A stretch of 64,000 nucleotides of DNA from an uncultured Campylobacter sp. (GCF_963526985.1 NZ_CAURPW010000009.1:1-64000); one strand, 5' to 3'; positions 44,433-53,537 are shown, numbered from the stretch's first letter. Notes: a model not told the origin generated them from the sequence alone. Program-made: numbers and translations.

Positions 44433-45932
44433 CTAGTCTTTTTTGCCTTTGTTTAGCGATTTTAGCTTGGCGTCGGTATCGTCGGTTAGCATCGTGAAGA
44501 TTTCATTGGTCAAATTTTGCGTTAGAGCCTTGGCTTCCTTCATCATATTTATCGAAAATTCGTTTAGCAGCTTGTTTGCTTTGGCTTTGTCTTTTTTATA
44601 GAGCTTGACGTATTCGTCTTCAAATTTAGCCTGTTTGACCGCGAGCGCGTCCTCAAACTCCTTGTAGGCCTTTTTCACGACCGGCGAATACTTATCGTAG
44701 TCCATCATCACTAGAGTTTGCAGCTTTCTATACGTCCAGTAGATCGACTCGTCGTCGGCCTTATACGAGCCCTTGTCGTAGCCGCCTATGAATTTATCCA
44801 GTCCGTAGTAATACGGCAAATAAACGCTAAGATCAGACATGCCAAGCGCCACGTAGGTCACTCTGCCGATTTCTTGCGGTAGCCACGGGCGCACCTGCAT
44901 TACGTGCGACTCGTAGGTTCTAAAGACGCTCACGGCGCGGTAGATGTTTTTTTGGTTTTCGTCTTTGCTTGCGTAGTTATCGTAGGCAGTGCCGTCGTAG
45001 TGGGATCTAAGAGCATTTTTTAGATCCTGTACGCTTAGTTTTTTAGCCGGTTTTAAAAATACCGGATAGTTGCCGCCGTCGAGGGTCTGCTTGTCTTTTA
45101 GCTCGGGGTTAAACATCTGCTGCACCCAGCAAACGCGCGGATAGTTGTAGGTCATATCCCTCTCGTCGTCTCTGGTGTAGGCTTTCGTAAACTGAAATTC
45201 GCCGTCTTTTGCCGGATCGTAGGCGCCGTTATCTTGGGCAAATTTGATTAAATTTTTTGACCCCATGAAATTTGGATCGTTTTCTTTGTAGTTTTGCAGT
45301 CTGCCCTGATTTGCGGAGACGAAGTATTCGTCTTTTGGTAGTTTAACCGCCATCCAGTGATGACCGGTGCCAGTTTCAAAGTACCAAAGCTCGTTTTTAT
45401 CCACGAACACTACGCCAAAACCCTCTCCCGCACCCGTAGTTTCTACGATCTCGCCGAGCAGCTTCACGCCCTGCGCCGCGCTTTTCATACGAGGCAGCAA
45501 GACGTCGGGGATATCGTCCTCCGTGATGCCGGTTGCTTCGTTATACGGATCGATTTTTAGCAGTTCGTCTTTAGCATATATGGTCTCGGTGCCGCTGATG
45601 CCAACGCCAGCGTCATTGTAGCCGACCGCGCCGTGAAGCTTGGTGTGGGAGTTTGCTATCGTCGTGTATCTCATTCCCTCTTTTGGCAGCGGATAGGTAA
45701 AATCATTTGCTCCGTCATGCGCCTTTGAGCTGTGGACGCCTTTTTGATTGGTTTTTTTGGGATGTATCAAAAATACCTGCGCCTTTATCGCCTTGCTATC
45801 GGCACTCCTAGCTATCAACATCGAGCCGTCGTCGGAGGCCCCATCTCCAACCAAAATAGTCGTGCAAGCTAGCGCGTTTGCGCAAAACATCGCGCTTATT
45901 ACCGCCGCAGAGGCGAGAAACTTTATCTTCAT
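44433..45932 (-). CDS. Secreted C69-family dipeptidase (PepD-like)
   Basis: Ntn-hydrolase-type peptidase. The 499-residue protein has a signal peptide (MKIKFLASAAVISAMFCANA, 1-20) cut before or near A/CTTILVGDGAS; the catalytic Cys is expected at position 23, exposed as N-terminal nucleophile after processing. Further family features: GVGISGTETIYAK and the ETGTGHHWMAVK segment. Export and catalytic Cys position together suggest that signal-peptide removal activates the enzyme. C-terminal quarter is a charged helix. Single gene with hairpin-free 3' end. Confidence 0.87.
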   Translation of the reverse strand: MKIKFLASAAVISAMFCANALACTTILVGDGASDDGSMLIARSADSKAIKAQVFLIHPKKTNQKGVHSSKAHDGANDFTYPLPKEGMRYTTIANSHTKLHGAVGYNDAGVGISGTETIYAKDELLKIDPYNEATGITEDDIPDVLLPRMKSAAQGVKLLGEIVETTGAGEGFGVVFVDKNELWYFETGTGHHWMAVKLPKDEYFVSANQGRLQNYKENDPNFMGSKNLIKFAQDNGAYDPAKDGEFQFTKAYTRDDERDMTYNYPRVCWVQQMFNPELKDKQTLDGGNYPVFLKPAKKLSVQDLKNALRSHYDGTAYDNYASKDENQKNIYRAVSVFRTYESHVMQVRPWLPQEIGRVTYVALGMSDLSVYLPYYYGLDKFIGGYDKGSYKADDESIYWTYRKLQTLVMMDYDKYSPVVKKAYKEFEDALAVKQAKFEDEYVKLYKKDKAKANKLLNEFSINMMKEAKALTQNLTNEIFTMLTDDTDAKLKSLNKGKKD

Positions 45933-46144
45933 CGTTACTCCTTGATTTGAGATAATAAATCTAAGTGAAATTATAGGACTAAAAATATTAATTAAATATA
46001 AAATTTAAGCTATTTTCAAGATTGTATTGTAAATTTGTTTTGTATTTTGACGCGCGCACTTTCAAATTTAAATTTATTAAAGGAATTTTGGGTATAATCC
46101 CACTCTTACGCGTAAGGCGTAAAAGAAATTTTAAAAGGATTAGT

Positions 46145-46336
46145 ATGCCTAAGATGAAGACAGTTCGCGGCGCTGCTAAACGTTTTAAAGTGGGCAAAAA
46201 CAAGATCAAAAGAGGCTCTGCTTTTAGAAGCCACATTTTGACTAAAAAATCTCGCAACCGCAAGAGAGATTTACGCTCGCCTCAATACGTAGACGGCACA
46301 AACGTCGCAAGCGTCAAAGCGATGCTCGGAATTTAA
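46145..46336 (+). CDS. rpmI: Ribosomal protein L35
   Basis: A 63-residue basic protein, MPKMKTVRGAAKRFKVG at the start and KRDLRSPQYVDGTNVAS near the end, typical L35. Start chosen where the family begins, with AAAAGGA 6 bases upstream. A GGTATAATCC -10 lies at about 46091-46100, and a small TTACGC/GCGTAA hairpin (46106-46122) occupies the leader. infC, the usual first gene of this operon, is not here. Confidence 0.95.
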   Translation: MPKMKTVRGAAKRFKVGKNKIKRGSAFRSHILTKKSRNRKRDLRSPQYVDGTNVASVKAMLGI

Positions 46337-46418
46337 GTTTTTGACGAAAAGTCATTCCAAACTCCCCCGAATTTGGGGCAAGACTCACTCAGTGAGCGCC
46401 GATTTGTAAAGGATAAAT

Positions 46419-46772
46419 ATGGCAAGAGTAAAAACAGGCGTAGTTAGAAGAAGACGCCATAAAAAAGTTTTAAAACTAGCTAGAGGTTTTTTCAGCGCTA
46501 GACACAAACACTTTAGAAAAGCTAAAGAGCAATTAGAAAGAAGTTTGGTCTATGCTTACCGCGACAGACGCCGCAAGAAACGCGACTTCCGCCGCTTGTG
46601 GATAGTGCGCATCAATGCTGCGTGCCGCCTAAACGACATTAGCTATTCTCGCTTTATTGCGGGACTTAAAAAAGCAAATATCGAGCTTGATAGAAAAATC
46701 TTAGCCGATCTAGCTATGAATGACGCAAAAGCTTTCAGCGAGCTAGCTTCAAAAGCAAAGGCTGCTTTATAA
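46419..46772 (+). CDS. rplT: Ribosomal protein L20
   Basis: A 117-residue basic 23S rRNA-binding protein, important for early 50S assembly. MARVKTGVVRRRRHKKVLK at the start and WIVRINAACRLNDISYSRF in the middle are diagnostic. Follows rpmI after 82 bases. A decayed copy of its 3' half lies at 48957-49062. Confidence 0.96.
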   Translation: MARVKTGVVRRRRHKKVLKLARGFFSARHKHFRKAKEQLERSLVYAYRDRRRKKRDFRRLWIVRINAACRLNDISYSRFIAGLKKANIELDRKILADLAMNDAKAFSELASKAKAAL

Positions 46773-46778
46773 TACCCA

Positions 46779-46805
46779 GGGGCGGCTTCCCGCTCCTTTT
46801 TCTTT
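46779..46805 (+). terminator. Terminator of rpmI-rplT
   Basis: GGGGCGG/CCGCTCC stem (one G-U pair) with a short CTTC-type loop followed by TTTTTC. It lies 7 bases after the rplT stop. Confidence 0.7.
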
Positions 46806-46930
46806 ATTCTTTACTTCGATTAAATTTTATCGTTTCTACCAAATCGCAATAAAACAAATTTCGCTCAAAATCTTAATTTTTATTTTTCGTTTTTTCTGAT
46901 AAGATAACGCCTTAAATTTAAGGAGTAAAA

Positions 46931-47419
46931 ATGGACATACAAAAACTAAATCAAAAGCTAAACAAACTCAACAAAATTTTATTTATTATTTTGGGCATCG
47001 CCATCGCGGTCTGGATCGGCGTAGAAGTTTTTATAGGCAGTAAAGTAGAATACGCAAAAGAACAAATGAAATAAAATCTATGCGAAGCATCAAATGTAAA
47101 AGAAATGCTGGCGCGACTAAATTCAGGTCTCCCGAGAAAACTAGACGAGATAAATACGCTAGAAAAAATCAGCTGTGAAAATCGTCGCATCATTTATCAA
47201 TATGCACTTGGTAAAGGGCTAAAAATAGATGAAAACGCGCTAAATGATAAAGATATCGCCAAACTAAAAGAGGAGCAAACAAAGGAACTCAAAAAAGAAT
47301 TTTGCGAGGATACGCGGTTAAAGGCCGTACGCGAGATAGCTGACGGCGTGGATTTTGTCTATTTTTTGGGCGCTAAAGAGTTGATTCGAGTAAAGCTTGA
47401 AAGCAAAGATTGCGAGTAA
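46931..47419 (+). pseudogene. Membrane-anchored protein gene interrupted by an in-frame stop
   Basis: A GGAGTAAAA site leads to ATG 46931 and a 47-residue piece with one transmembrane helix (about 17-36). It ends at TAA 47072-47074, but the same frame continues without break (NLCEASNVKEMLARL...) to 47419, giving a soluble domain of about 115 residues with Cys pairs and the segment KISCENRRIIYQYALGKG. The two parts together make a sensible 162-codon gene with N-terminal anchor and periplasmic domain. The simplest view is a nonsense mutation. Separate expression of a 47-residue peptide and a 104-residue protein from ATG 47105 is less likely because the latter lacks a ribosome site. Confidence 0.7.
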
Positions 47420-47689
47420 ATTTAGCTGCCTTGCCCAAAATCTTGCAAAAGCTATTAAAAAAGCTAGGTCAAATTTATGCTTTAAAAGCGGTCGGTTTTA
47501 AAGACGAATAGAGTCAGCATACGTTTAGCCGCTAAATAGGACTGAAAATTTGCCCCGCCGTCCGCTCGGTCGCATTTTAAAAATGTTTAGTTAAAATTCA
47601 TATTTAGATTAAGATGTATTTTATAGCCGCGTGCTATCATACGCTCAGGCGCGCTAAACAATCTAAAAAATACGAAATAAAGGGCAAAA

Positions 47690-48187
47690 ATGAAACGCTG
47701 GAGCAAGCTTCAAAAACGGTTTTACGAACTCGTGGACGAGGGCATCGATTTTCAGATACATTGCGCGGTTTATAGGATGCAAAGCAGGCGCGGCGGCACG
47801 GATTTGCCGCGATATTTTATCACGCTTGCGGGCGAGATTATTTTTGATTACCCGAAGGATTTCGCGCTAAAAGACGGCCGCATAAAAAGTCTAGCACAGG
47901 GCGGCGCTCTAGCGAAATTTTATCCGTACGATAGCGGCATAAGCGGTATCGGCGAGCTTATCCGCGAATATATCGACACGCCCAAAGATGAGCTGTTTAA
48001 AAAGCATTTTGATGCCGATGAATGGGGGCTTGCAAATATCCTAAAGGCCGCCGACAAACGCATCGGCAAAAGGAGGCTGCAAATTTTAGCCAAAAACAAG
48101 AAAAATCAAGCAATGCAAAAGGTTGTGCAAGCTAGGCTAAACTACGTAGCAGATAGTAAAACGCCCGAATTTAAACGAGAAATTTAA
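47690..48187 (+). CDS. SF0329-like family protein
   Basis: A 165-residue soluble protein. The N-terminal KRWSKLQKRFYELVD followed by IHCAVYRMQS and LPRYFITLAGEIIFDYPKDF matches what I recall as the SF0329 family (small, of unknown function, often among accessory genes). Good AAAGGGCAAAA site before ATG. It pairs with the next gene 9 bases downstream. Confidence 0.65.
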   Translation: MKRWSKLQKRFYELVDEGIDFQIHCAVYRMQSRRGGTDLPRYFITLAGEIIFDYPKDFALKDGRIKSLAQGGALAKFYPYDSGISGIGELIREYIDTPKDELFKKHFDADEWGLANILKAADKRIGKRRLQILAKNKKNQAMQKVVQARLNYVADSKTPEFKREI

Positions 48188-48196
48188 AGGAAAATC

Positions 48197-48877
48197 ATGA
48201 CTCCGCGCGAGATATTTTTAAACGGCTGCAATGAAATCGCGGCAAATTTTGCAGACCTTAAGCCTACGCAAAAAGGGCAAAAACTAAGCAAAAAAAGCGC
48301 CGACAAGGGCGTTTGGTTTGAGATTTATTTTCAGTCAAACATGCATAATCACAAGGGTAGCGTGGAGATCCTGCCGCACATCGCGATCTACTGCAAGAGC
48401 CTAAAAAAGCTGATGCAAGAGGAGCTACCCTACGCGACTGATCTCGTGTTTGCCAAGCAGCTGGGCTATCTCATGCCGCACAAACAGTTTCGCGACTGGC
48501 AGCTCGCGGGTGCTAGCTTTGAGCCTAGCGTGCGCGAGATTAGCGCGGCTATCAAGGATTACGCGCTGCCTATTTTTGAGCTTTTTGAGGATAAGCAAAA
48601 GGTGGCGGAGTTTATGATGCAACGCGGGACTAAATTTAACCCGAATTTAAAAGATACCGATTTATATCCGATTTTTTTCATGTTTTATTTTGGCGGCAGG
48701 GACGCTGCGGAGGCGTTTTTTAACGTATTTTTAAACGACTGCTCTTTTAGAGGCAGATTTTACAAGCTTTACGATAAATTTGCTACCTCCGCGCACGAAT
48801 TTGACGCAAAATCGTTTGAGAGCGACGCTGCGGTTAAATTTGCATTTTTAAAAGGGCTTAAAATTTTAAATCACTAA
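48197..48877 (+). CDS. Hypothetical protein paired with the SF0329-like gene
   Basis: A 226-residue soluble protein not recognised. It begins MTPREIFLNGCNEIAANF; the N-terminal half is alpha/beta with a VEILPHIAIYCKSLKK strand-helix segment (reminiscent of DUF4304-like small proteins), the C-terminal half helical. AAAGGAAAATC precedes ATG. It sits in the block between rplT and a decayed rplT copy, hence probably imported. Confidence 0.6.
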   Translation: MTPREIFLNGCNEIAANFADLKPTQKGQKLSKKSADKGVWFEIYFQSNMHNHKGSVEILPHIAIYCKSLKKLMQEELPYATDLVFAKQLGYLMPHKQFRDWQLAGASFEPSVREISAAIKDYALPIFELFEDKQKVAEFMMQRGTKFNPNLKDTDLYPIFFMFYFGGRDAAEAFFNVFLNDCSFRGRFYKLYDKFATSAHEFDAKSFESDAAVKFAFLKGLKILNH

Positions 48878-48956
48878 AATTTTAATCGCAATTTTTAACG
48901 TTTTGCTTTTTGGCGCAATCCTAGCAAGCTTAGCCGACGCCAACTCGCCCCAAAAT

Positions 48957-49062
48957 GCGACTTTTACCGCTTCCTCATAGCGCGCATTAACGTTGCGTGC
49001 CGCCGAGATATTAGCTATTCGCGCTTTATCGCTGGATTAAAAGCAAAGGTTGCTTTTAAATA
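48957..49062 (+). pseudogene. Decayed fragment of the rplT 3' half
   Basis: Alignable by eye to rplT 46585-46772. The runs GCGTGCCGCC, ATTAGCTATTC, CGCTTTAT and AAAAGCAAAGG(C/T)TGCTTT are shared in the same order. The copy has a 2-base loss after GCGTGCCGCC, many substitutions, and a deletion that joins the middle of the gene to its last codons. It cannot encode L20. The sequence just after it is also weakly like the rplT terminator. Confidence 0.75.
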
Positions 49063-49094
49063 ATTTTTGGGCGATTTGGCTCCCGATTTAAATT

Positions 49095-49519
49095 TTAAAA
49101 CGGATTTTTTAAAAACCAAATCTCGTCAAATTTTTCAATATTAAATCTACGAATCCTCTCTCCGCTTGAAAATTGTACTTTAATCGCAAGCTTGGCATGT
49201 CTAGGGCCCAGCACGTCTATTCTATAAACGGATGCGTTAAGTATCTTATCCGATTTATTTTTTCTAGCTCATTTTCTATCTTTTTTGCTATTTTATCCTG
49301 CTCGTCTTTGCTGCCTGTTTTAATCAAAAACGCAATACCTGCCGGGTTATTTTTGATGGTTTTTGCGACATTTTGACCCAATTCCTCGGGCGTTTTTGCC
49401 TCATCGCTTCCGCAACCGATCATCACGAACGCGCCTAAAATCAATGAAAATAAAACCTTTTTGATCTTCTCTCCTGCTAATAAATTTGTAGAAAATCGTA
49501 CCATTTTTTGTAAAGCCAA
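49095..49519 (-). pseudogene. Frameshifted small lipoprotein gene
   Basis: Reading from 49465 on the minus strand: KKVLFSLILGAFVMIGCG (lipoprotein-type signal) then a helical domain ending at a premature stop at 49217. A shift of frame near 49240-49265, at or next to an A6 tract, instead continues into DKILNASVYRIDVLG and on to a stop at 49095-49097, a sensible C-terminal strand-rich domain. The ribosome site AGGAGAGAAG leads to an ATC codon, not ATG, so the start codon may also be mutated; ATG 49504 or 49519 would add an unlikely N-terminal extension. Probably inactive. Confidence 0.6.
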
Positions 49520-49551
49520 GCTTGCGTCAGTTACGCTACGGGTAGCCGCAT

Positions 49552-49953
49552 TTACTCGCTAGAGCCGGTATCTACAACCTTGTCAAAGATAAATTTAAGC
49601 TCCTCTTGGTGTGTGATAGCTAGTACGCCAAGGTTCGGAAAGTCGTGCTTTAGGGCGGTTAAAAGCTCTTTTGCCAGCGCGTTATCAAGCGCCGAAGTCG
49701 CCTCGTCAAGCAGTAAAAACGCAGGCTTCGCAAAATAAACCCTCGCAAACGCAAGCCTTTGTGCCTCGCCGCCGCTTAAAACCTCGTCTCCAAACTCCGC
49801 CGCAACCTCGCTTGCGCATAAATTTAACTGTTCGTGGGCGATAGAGTCTGCGTCGATGATCTCAAATCCTCGTTCGCGCAGTATCTCGCAAACCGCGCTT
49901 TTGCCGCTGCCGATACTGCCCGTGACGACGATTGCGTGTTTAAATTGCGGCAT
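49552..49953 (-). CDS. Chimera of CoaE N-terminus and ABC-ATPase C-terminus
   Basis: A 133-residue open frame. Residues 1-57 match the start of dephospho-CoA kinase CoaE (HAIVVTGSIGSGKS P-loop at 6-19, then ERGFEIIDADSIAH and EFGDEVL). From about residue 58 it becomes the end of an ABC-transporter ATPase: signature LSGGEAQR (59-66), Walker B FLLLDEATSALD (79-90) and H-loop THQ (114-116). The joint falls at about 49770-49800. The product would have P-loop, signature and Walker B but lacks the CoaE lid and core and the ABC Q-loop. It is most likely a recombination product; full-length coaE must exist elsewhere. Confidence 0.75.
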   Translation of the reverse strand: MPQFKHAIVVTGSIGSGKSAVCEILRERGFEIIDADSIAHEQLNLCASEVAAEFGDEVLSGGEAQRLAFARVYFAKPAFLLLDEATSALDNALAKELLTALKHDFPNLGVLAITHQEELKFIFDKVVDTGSSE

Positions 49954-50172
49954 TTTGCTTTTAAATTCTATATGAAACTAGAGTTACGCCCTAAATAAGA
50001 CGGCAAATATCAAAAATAAATTTTACAAGACTCTAAATTTGACTCGTAGGTTTTTAAATTTCTATTTTATTCGCGATAAACTGCCGTTTTGCGGTGCGAT
50101 TTGAAAATTTATCGCGCAGCTTTACCGAATTTAAGCATCAATTTTAGACACCAGGATTCAATTTAAATTTAC

Positions 50173-50484
50173 TTAGCGCATTCTTCTTGAGAAAAATCTT
50201 TTATGTCGAGAATGCCTGTATACTTCTACTTCTCTACAGTTTACCTTTTTCATTGCCTCTTTTATCGCGTCTGGCGTACCTTCTCTGAGTGCTGCTAGCA
50301 TGACTTCGGGCGGCTGTTCTTCGCAGACTATCTTTTTCTTGCTATGAGTAAACGTGCTAATGATATAGAAGATAACGGCGACGATAGCGATAAATGTATA
50401 AAATAAAATCTTTTCGATTACCGACTGACTAAAAATAGTTTTCTTTTTACTAGGTTTATTTTTTATTTGTTTAGATTTAGCCAT
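50173..50484 (-). CDS. Small single-helix membrane protein
   Basis: A 103-residue protein not recognised: Lys-rich N-terminus, one transmembrane helix (about 26-46), a helical soluble segment with two Cys (54 and 82) and a very basic C-terminus (RHSRHKRFFSRRMR). It precedes no obvious operon and lies downstream of recJ on the same strand. Confidence 0.6.
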   Translation of the reverse strand: MAKSKQIKNKPSKKKTIFSQSVIEKILFYTFIAIVAVIFYIISTFTHSKKKIVCEEQPPEVMLAALREGTPDAIKEAMKKVNCREVEVYRHSRHKRFFSRRMR

Positions 50485-50536
50485 AAATTTACCGCCGAAA
50501 AATCTCTAAATTTATTCCAAGCAAAGCTAGCCGAAT

Positions 50537-52108
50537 TTACGATATTTCTTTTACCAGTAGCTGCGGCGTGACGAGTCCGCGAAACGAGTTTTTCGATACC
50601 GAAAAAACTAGGTCTATGCTCTCGCCCGTATGCGGCTCGCGAGTGAAGTTAAAAAACAGCGCCTCGAGGCACTTGCCGTCTTTTTGCAGGATGAGCTTTA
50701 GGTGATTTTGCTCTCTGCCGATTAGTTTTTTGTTTTTGACGACGGCGGATTTGATCTCAAAGAGCGGGCGCGGATTTTTCTGTCCGTAGGGCTCGAAATG
50801 CTCCAAAATTTCAAGCAGCTCAAAGTCCACTTCACCGGCTTCTATCTCGCCTAACGGCTCGTCAAATGCGCTAAATTCGTGCAAATCCATCAGCATACAC
50901 GAGCTATTTATCGCGTTTTTAAACGCTTCTAAATTTGCCGGATCTATCACGATGCCGGCAGCCCCCTTGTGTCCGCCGTAGCCCGCAAGCAGCTTTTCGT
51001 GGCTAGCGATGAGCGAGAGGATGTCTAGCTTGCCCACGCTTCTAGCGCTGCCTTTGGCGCGGTTTTCGTCGATACTAAAGACAATGGCGGGCTTTTTAAA
51101 CTGCTTTGCCAGACGCGATGCGACGATACCGATGACGCCCTCGTGCCAGCCCCTACCCCACGTCACGATGATATGCTCATCCTCGCGCACGTCCTTTAGC
51201 GAGCACTCAAAAAGCGCTCGCTCCTCCTCCTTGCGCGAGTTGTTAAAGCTCACGATGGTGTCGAGGCACTCGCAAGCTCGGTCTAAATTTTTAGCGCGCA
51301 AAAACTCAAACGAGACGCTCGCATCGTCCATACGGCCCGAGGAGTTGATGAGCGGCGCGATGAGAAAGCTGATGTCGTCGCACTCGAATTTATCCTTGCC
51401 GTAAAGCTGCTTTATCGCGGTAAACGCGGGCCTGCGCGAGCTGTTTAGGCGGTTTACGCCAAGCTTAACCAGGATGCGGTTTAGATCGCGAAGCTCCATC
51501 ATATCGGCGATTATCGCGATGGCTAGGAGGTCGAGAAATTTACCCATATCGTAGTTGATGCGGCATACGTCTTTTAGCGCGCCGACTAGATACCACGCGA
51601 CCTGAGCGCCGCAAATTTCGACGTTTGGAAAGTGGCAATCCTTTTGCTTCGGATTTATGATCGCGTAGGCCTCGGGCAGGACGTCTGGGGGCATGTGGTG
51701 ATCGGTGATGATAAGATCGATGCCTTTTTGCTTGCAAATTTGAGCCGCGTCGTTTGCCGAGATGCCGTTATCTACGGTCACGATGAGGCCAGCGTCGGCG
51801 ATCTCTTCGACGATTTGCGGATTTAGCCCGTAGCCGTCGCTAAAACGATTTGGGATACGTACGAGATACTCGCTAACGCCTAAATCATCGAAAAACTCGG
51901 CCATTATGACGCTGGCGATCACGCCGTCCACGTCGTAGTCGCCGACGATAACGATCTTTTCGTTTTGCTCGATCGCGCGTTTTATACGCTCGGCACCCTT
52001 AAATACATCCTTTAATGCATCGGGCGTAGGAATTTCTGAAAGTTTTTTGTGAATGTCATTTTCAAATCTTTGGCTCAGTAATTCCTTTATCTTTTCCTTA
52101 TTTAACAT
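50537..52108 (-). CDS. recJ: Single-stranded-DNA exonuclease RecJ
   Basis: 5'-3' exonuclease acting in recombination and repair. The 523-residue protein has DHH-family motifs VGDYDVDGV (about 52-60), TVDNGIS, DHHMPPD (DHH, about 137-143) and the DHHA1 region GGHKGAAGIVI. The start is uncertain: ATG 52108 is given, with ATG 52129 and GTG 52162 in frame upstream, the former with GAGG close by. pyrG-recJ are adjacent in C. jejuni; here they are parted by 4 kb on the opposite strand. Confidence 0.92.
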   Translation of the reverse strand: MLNKEKIKELLSQRFENDIHKKLSEIPTPDALKDVFKGAERIKRAIEQNEKIVIVGDYDVDGVIASVIMAEFFDDLGVSEYLVRIPNRFSDGYGLNPQIVEEIADAGLIVTVDNGISANDAAQICKQKGIDLIITDHHMPPDVLPEAYAIINPKQKDCHFPNVEICGAQVAWYLVGALKDVCRINYDMGKFLDLLAIAIIADMMELRDLNRILVKLGVNRLNSSRRPAFTAIKQLYGKDKFECDDISFLIAPLINSSGRMDDASVSFEFLRAKNLDRACECLDTIVSFNNSRKEEERALFECSLKDVREDEHIIVTWGRGWHEGVIGIVASRLAKQFKKPAIVFSIDENRAKGSARSVGKLDILSLIASHEKLLAGYGGHKGAAGIVIDPANLEAFKNAINSSCMLMDLHEFSAFDEPLGEIEAGEVDFELLEILEHFEPYGQKNPRPLFEIKSAVVKNKKLIGREQNHLKLILQKDGKCLEALFFNFTREPHTGESIDLVFSVSKNSFRGLVTPQLLVKEIS

Positions 52109-52336
52109 CGTTTTGACGGGCTTTTGCATAAGCCTCGCCGTCAAATCTCGCCGCCTTGCCACCGTTTTTGCCTAAATTTTTGCTCGCCTCTGGGGTCAAA
52201 TTTATCCCTACCGCGCCGCAAAAAAGGCTAAATTTTGGTTCAAATTTCATCTTTTTCCTTCTTTTTTATTTTCTAATGCGCAAATTATAGCTTTTTGAAA
52301 TTTAATTTCTTATAATTTCCAGCGAGTGAAATTATA

Positions 52337-52362
52337 TCTGAAATGATATTGGTTATTATATT
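52337..52362 (+). promoter_or_regulatory. Candidate Fur-type operator of the ABC importer operon
   Basis: An AT-rich imperfect palindrome (AAATGATATTGGTTATTATA) lies about 70 bases upstream of the binding-protein ATG in the recJ-importer intergenic region. It resembles Campylobacter iron boxes (TGATA...TTATTA). The rest of 52109-52424 shows no gene. Confidence 0.4.
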
Positions 52363-52424
52363 TAAACCTAGGTTAAGATGCATTTTTGTATTATTGCGCT
52401 CTCATTTCAACAAAAAGGAACGAT

Positions 52425-53537
52425 ATGAAAAGAACTTTTTTAAAAGCGCTGTTGGTGCTTTTTGCGGTATTTTCGGCGACCCAAGCGGTGGCCGAAACTA
52501 AGGTCATAAAAGACGTCTTGGGTCGCGAGGTAAAAGTCAATTTACCCGTTAAACGCATAGCTTTGGGCTTTTACTACACCGACTTTTTAGCCGTCGGCGG
52601 CACCAAGGCTTTAGATAAGGTTGTGGGCTTTTCAAAAGAGGTTTGGACGGACTGGACGCCTGCTAGCTGGGACCTATATAGCAAAGCCCTACCGCAGCTA
52701 AATAAGCTTGCGGACTTCGGCGAGGTAGAGGTCGGTACGTTTTCGGTAGAAAAAGTTATCTCTCTAAAACCCGATTTGCTAATACTCGCATCTTGGCAGT
52801 ATAACGTGCTAGAGCCTGATTTAAAGCCTCTAACTGATCTAAATATCCCAATCGTCGTGCTTGATTATAACCGCGAGAAGGTTGAGCTTCACGTAAAAAG
52901 CACTAAAATTTTAGGCGAAATTTTAGGCGAGGAAAAAAGAGCAGACGAGATCGCTAAACTATACGAAGACACCGTAAAAGAAGTAGGCGACCGCATCGCA
53001 AAAGCAAATTTGCCTAAGCCTAAAATTTACATAGAATTCGGTCGCGGCGGCCCCGAGGATATAGGCATAACCTACGGTAAAGATATGTGGGGTTCGCTGA
53101 TAGATTTAGCCGGCGGAGATAATATCGCAGCCGATCTAGTAGAACAGTGGTCGCCTATCAACGCCGAGCAAGTCATAGCCGCAAAGCCCGACGTTATAAT
53201 GATAACAGGCCGTGAAACCGAACTAAAAAAAGAACCGACTGCGATGGTGATGGGCATAAACATAGATAAAGCCGAAGCGCTAAAAAGACTGGACGGATTT
53301 AAAAAACGCGTCGGTTGGTCGGAGCTTCCGGCTATCAAAAATAACCGCCTATACGGCCTATATATGGGCGCGTCAAGAACGCTTGCGGATATGGCGATGG
53401 TGCAATACATCGCAAAAGCTTTGTATCCGCAGCTATTTAAAGACGTAGATCCGATAAAGACCTACGTTGATTTTCATAAAAAGTACTTGCCTGTCGTTCC
53501 CGTCGGAACTATAGCCATCCAAGCGGACGAAAAATGA
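52425..53537 (+). CDS. Iron/siderophore-type ABC transporter substrate-binding protein
   Basis: Periplasmic binding protein of the FecB/BtuF cluster, 370 residues. Signal peptide MKRTFLKALLVLFAVFSATQ through VAE (about 1-23). The N-terminal TKVIKDVLGREVKVNLPVKR is the family's usual first strand, and later KPDLLILASW and KPDVIMITG are the typical repeats. Ligand unknown; the long C-terminal tail is unusual. AAAAGGAACG precedes ATG. ATGA overlap with the permease gene. Confidence 0.88.
   Translation: MKRTFLKALLVLFAVFSATQAVAETKVIKDVLGREVKVNLPVKRIALGFYYTDFLAVGGTKALDKVVGFSKEVWTDWTPASWDLYSKALPQLNKLADFGEVEVGTFSVEKVISLKPDLLILASWQYNVLEPDLKPLTDLNIPIVVLDYNREKVELHVKSTKILGEILGEEKRADEIAKLYEDTVKEVGDRIAKANLPKPKIYIEFGRGGPEDIGITYGKDMWGSLIDLAGGDNIAADLVEQWSPINAEQVIAAKPDVIMITGRETELKKEPTAMVMGINIDKAEALKRLDGFKKRVGWSELPAIKNNRLYGLYMGASRTLADMAMVQYIAKALYPQLFKDVDPIKTYVDFHKKYLPVVPVGTIAIQADEK

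Noticed and set aside
47105..47419. An independent 104-residue gene
   Set aside because: No ribosome site at ATG 47105 and it continues the frame of the upstream membrane segment; better seen as the second half of an interrupted gene.
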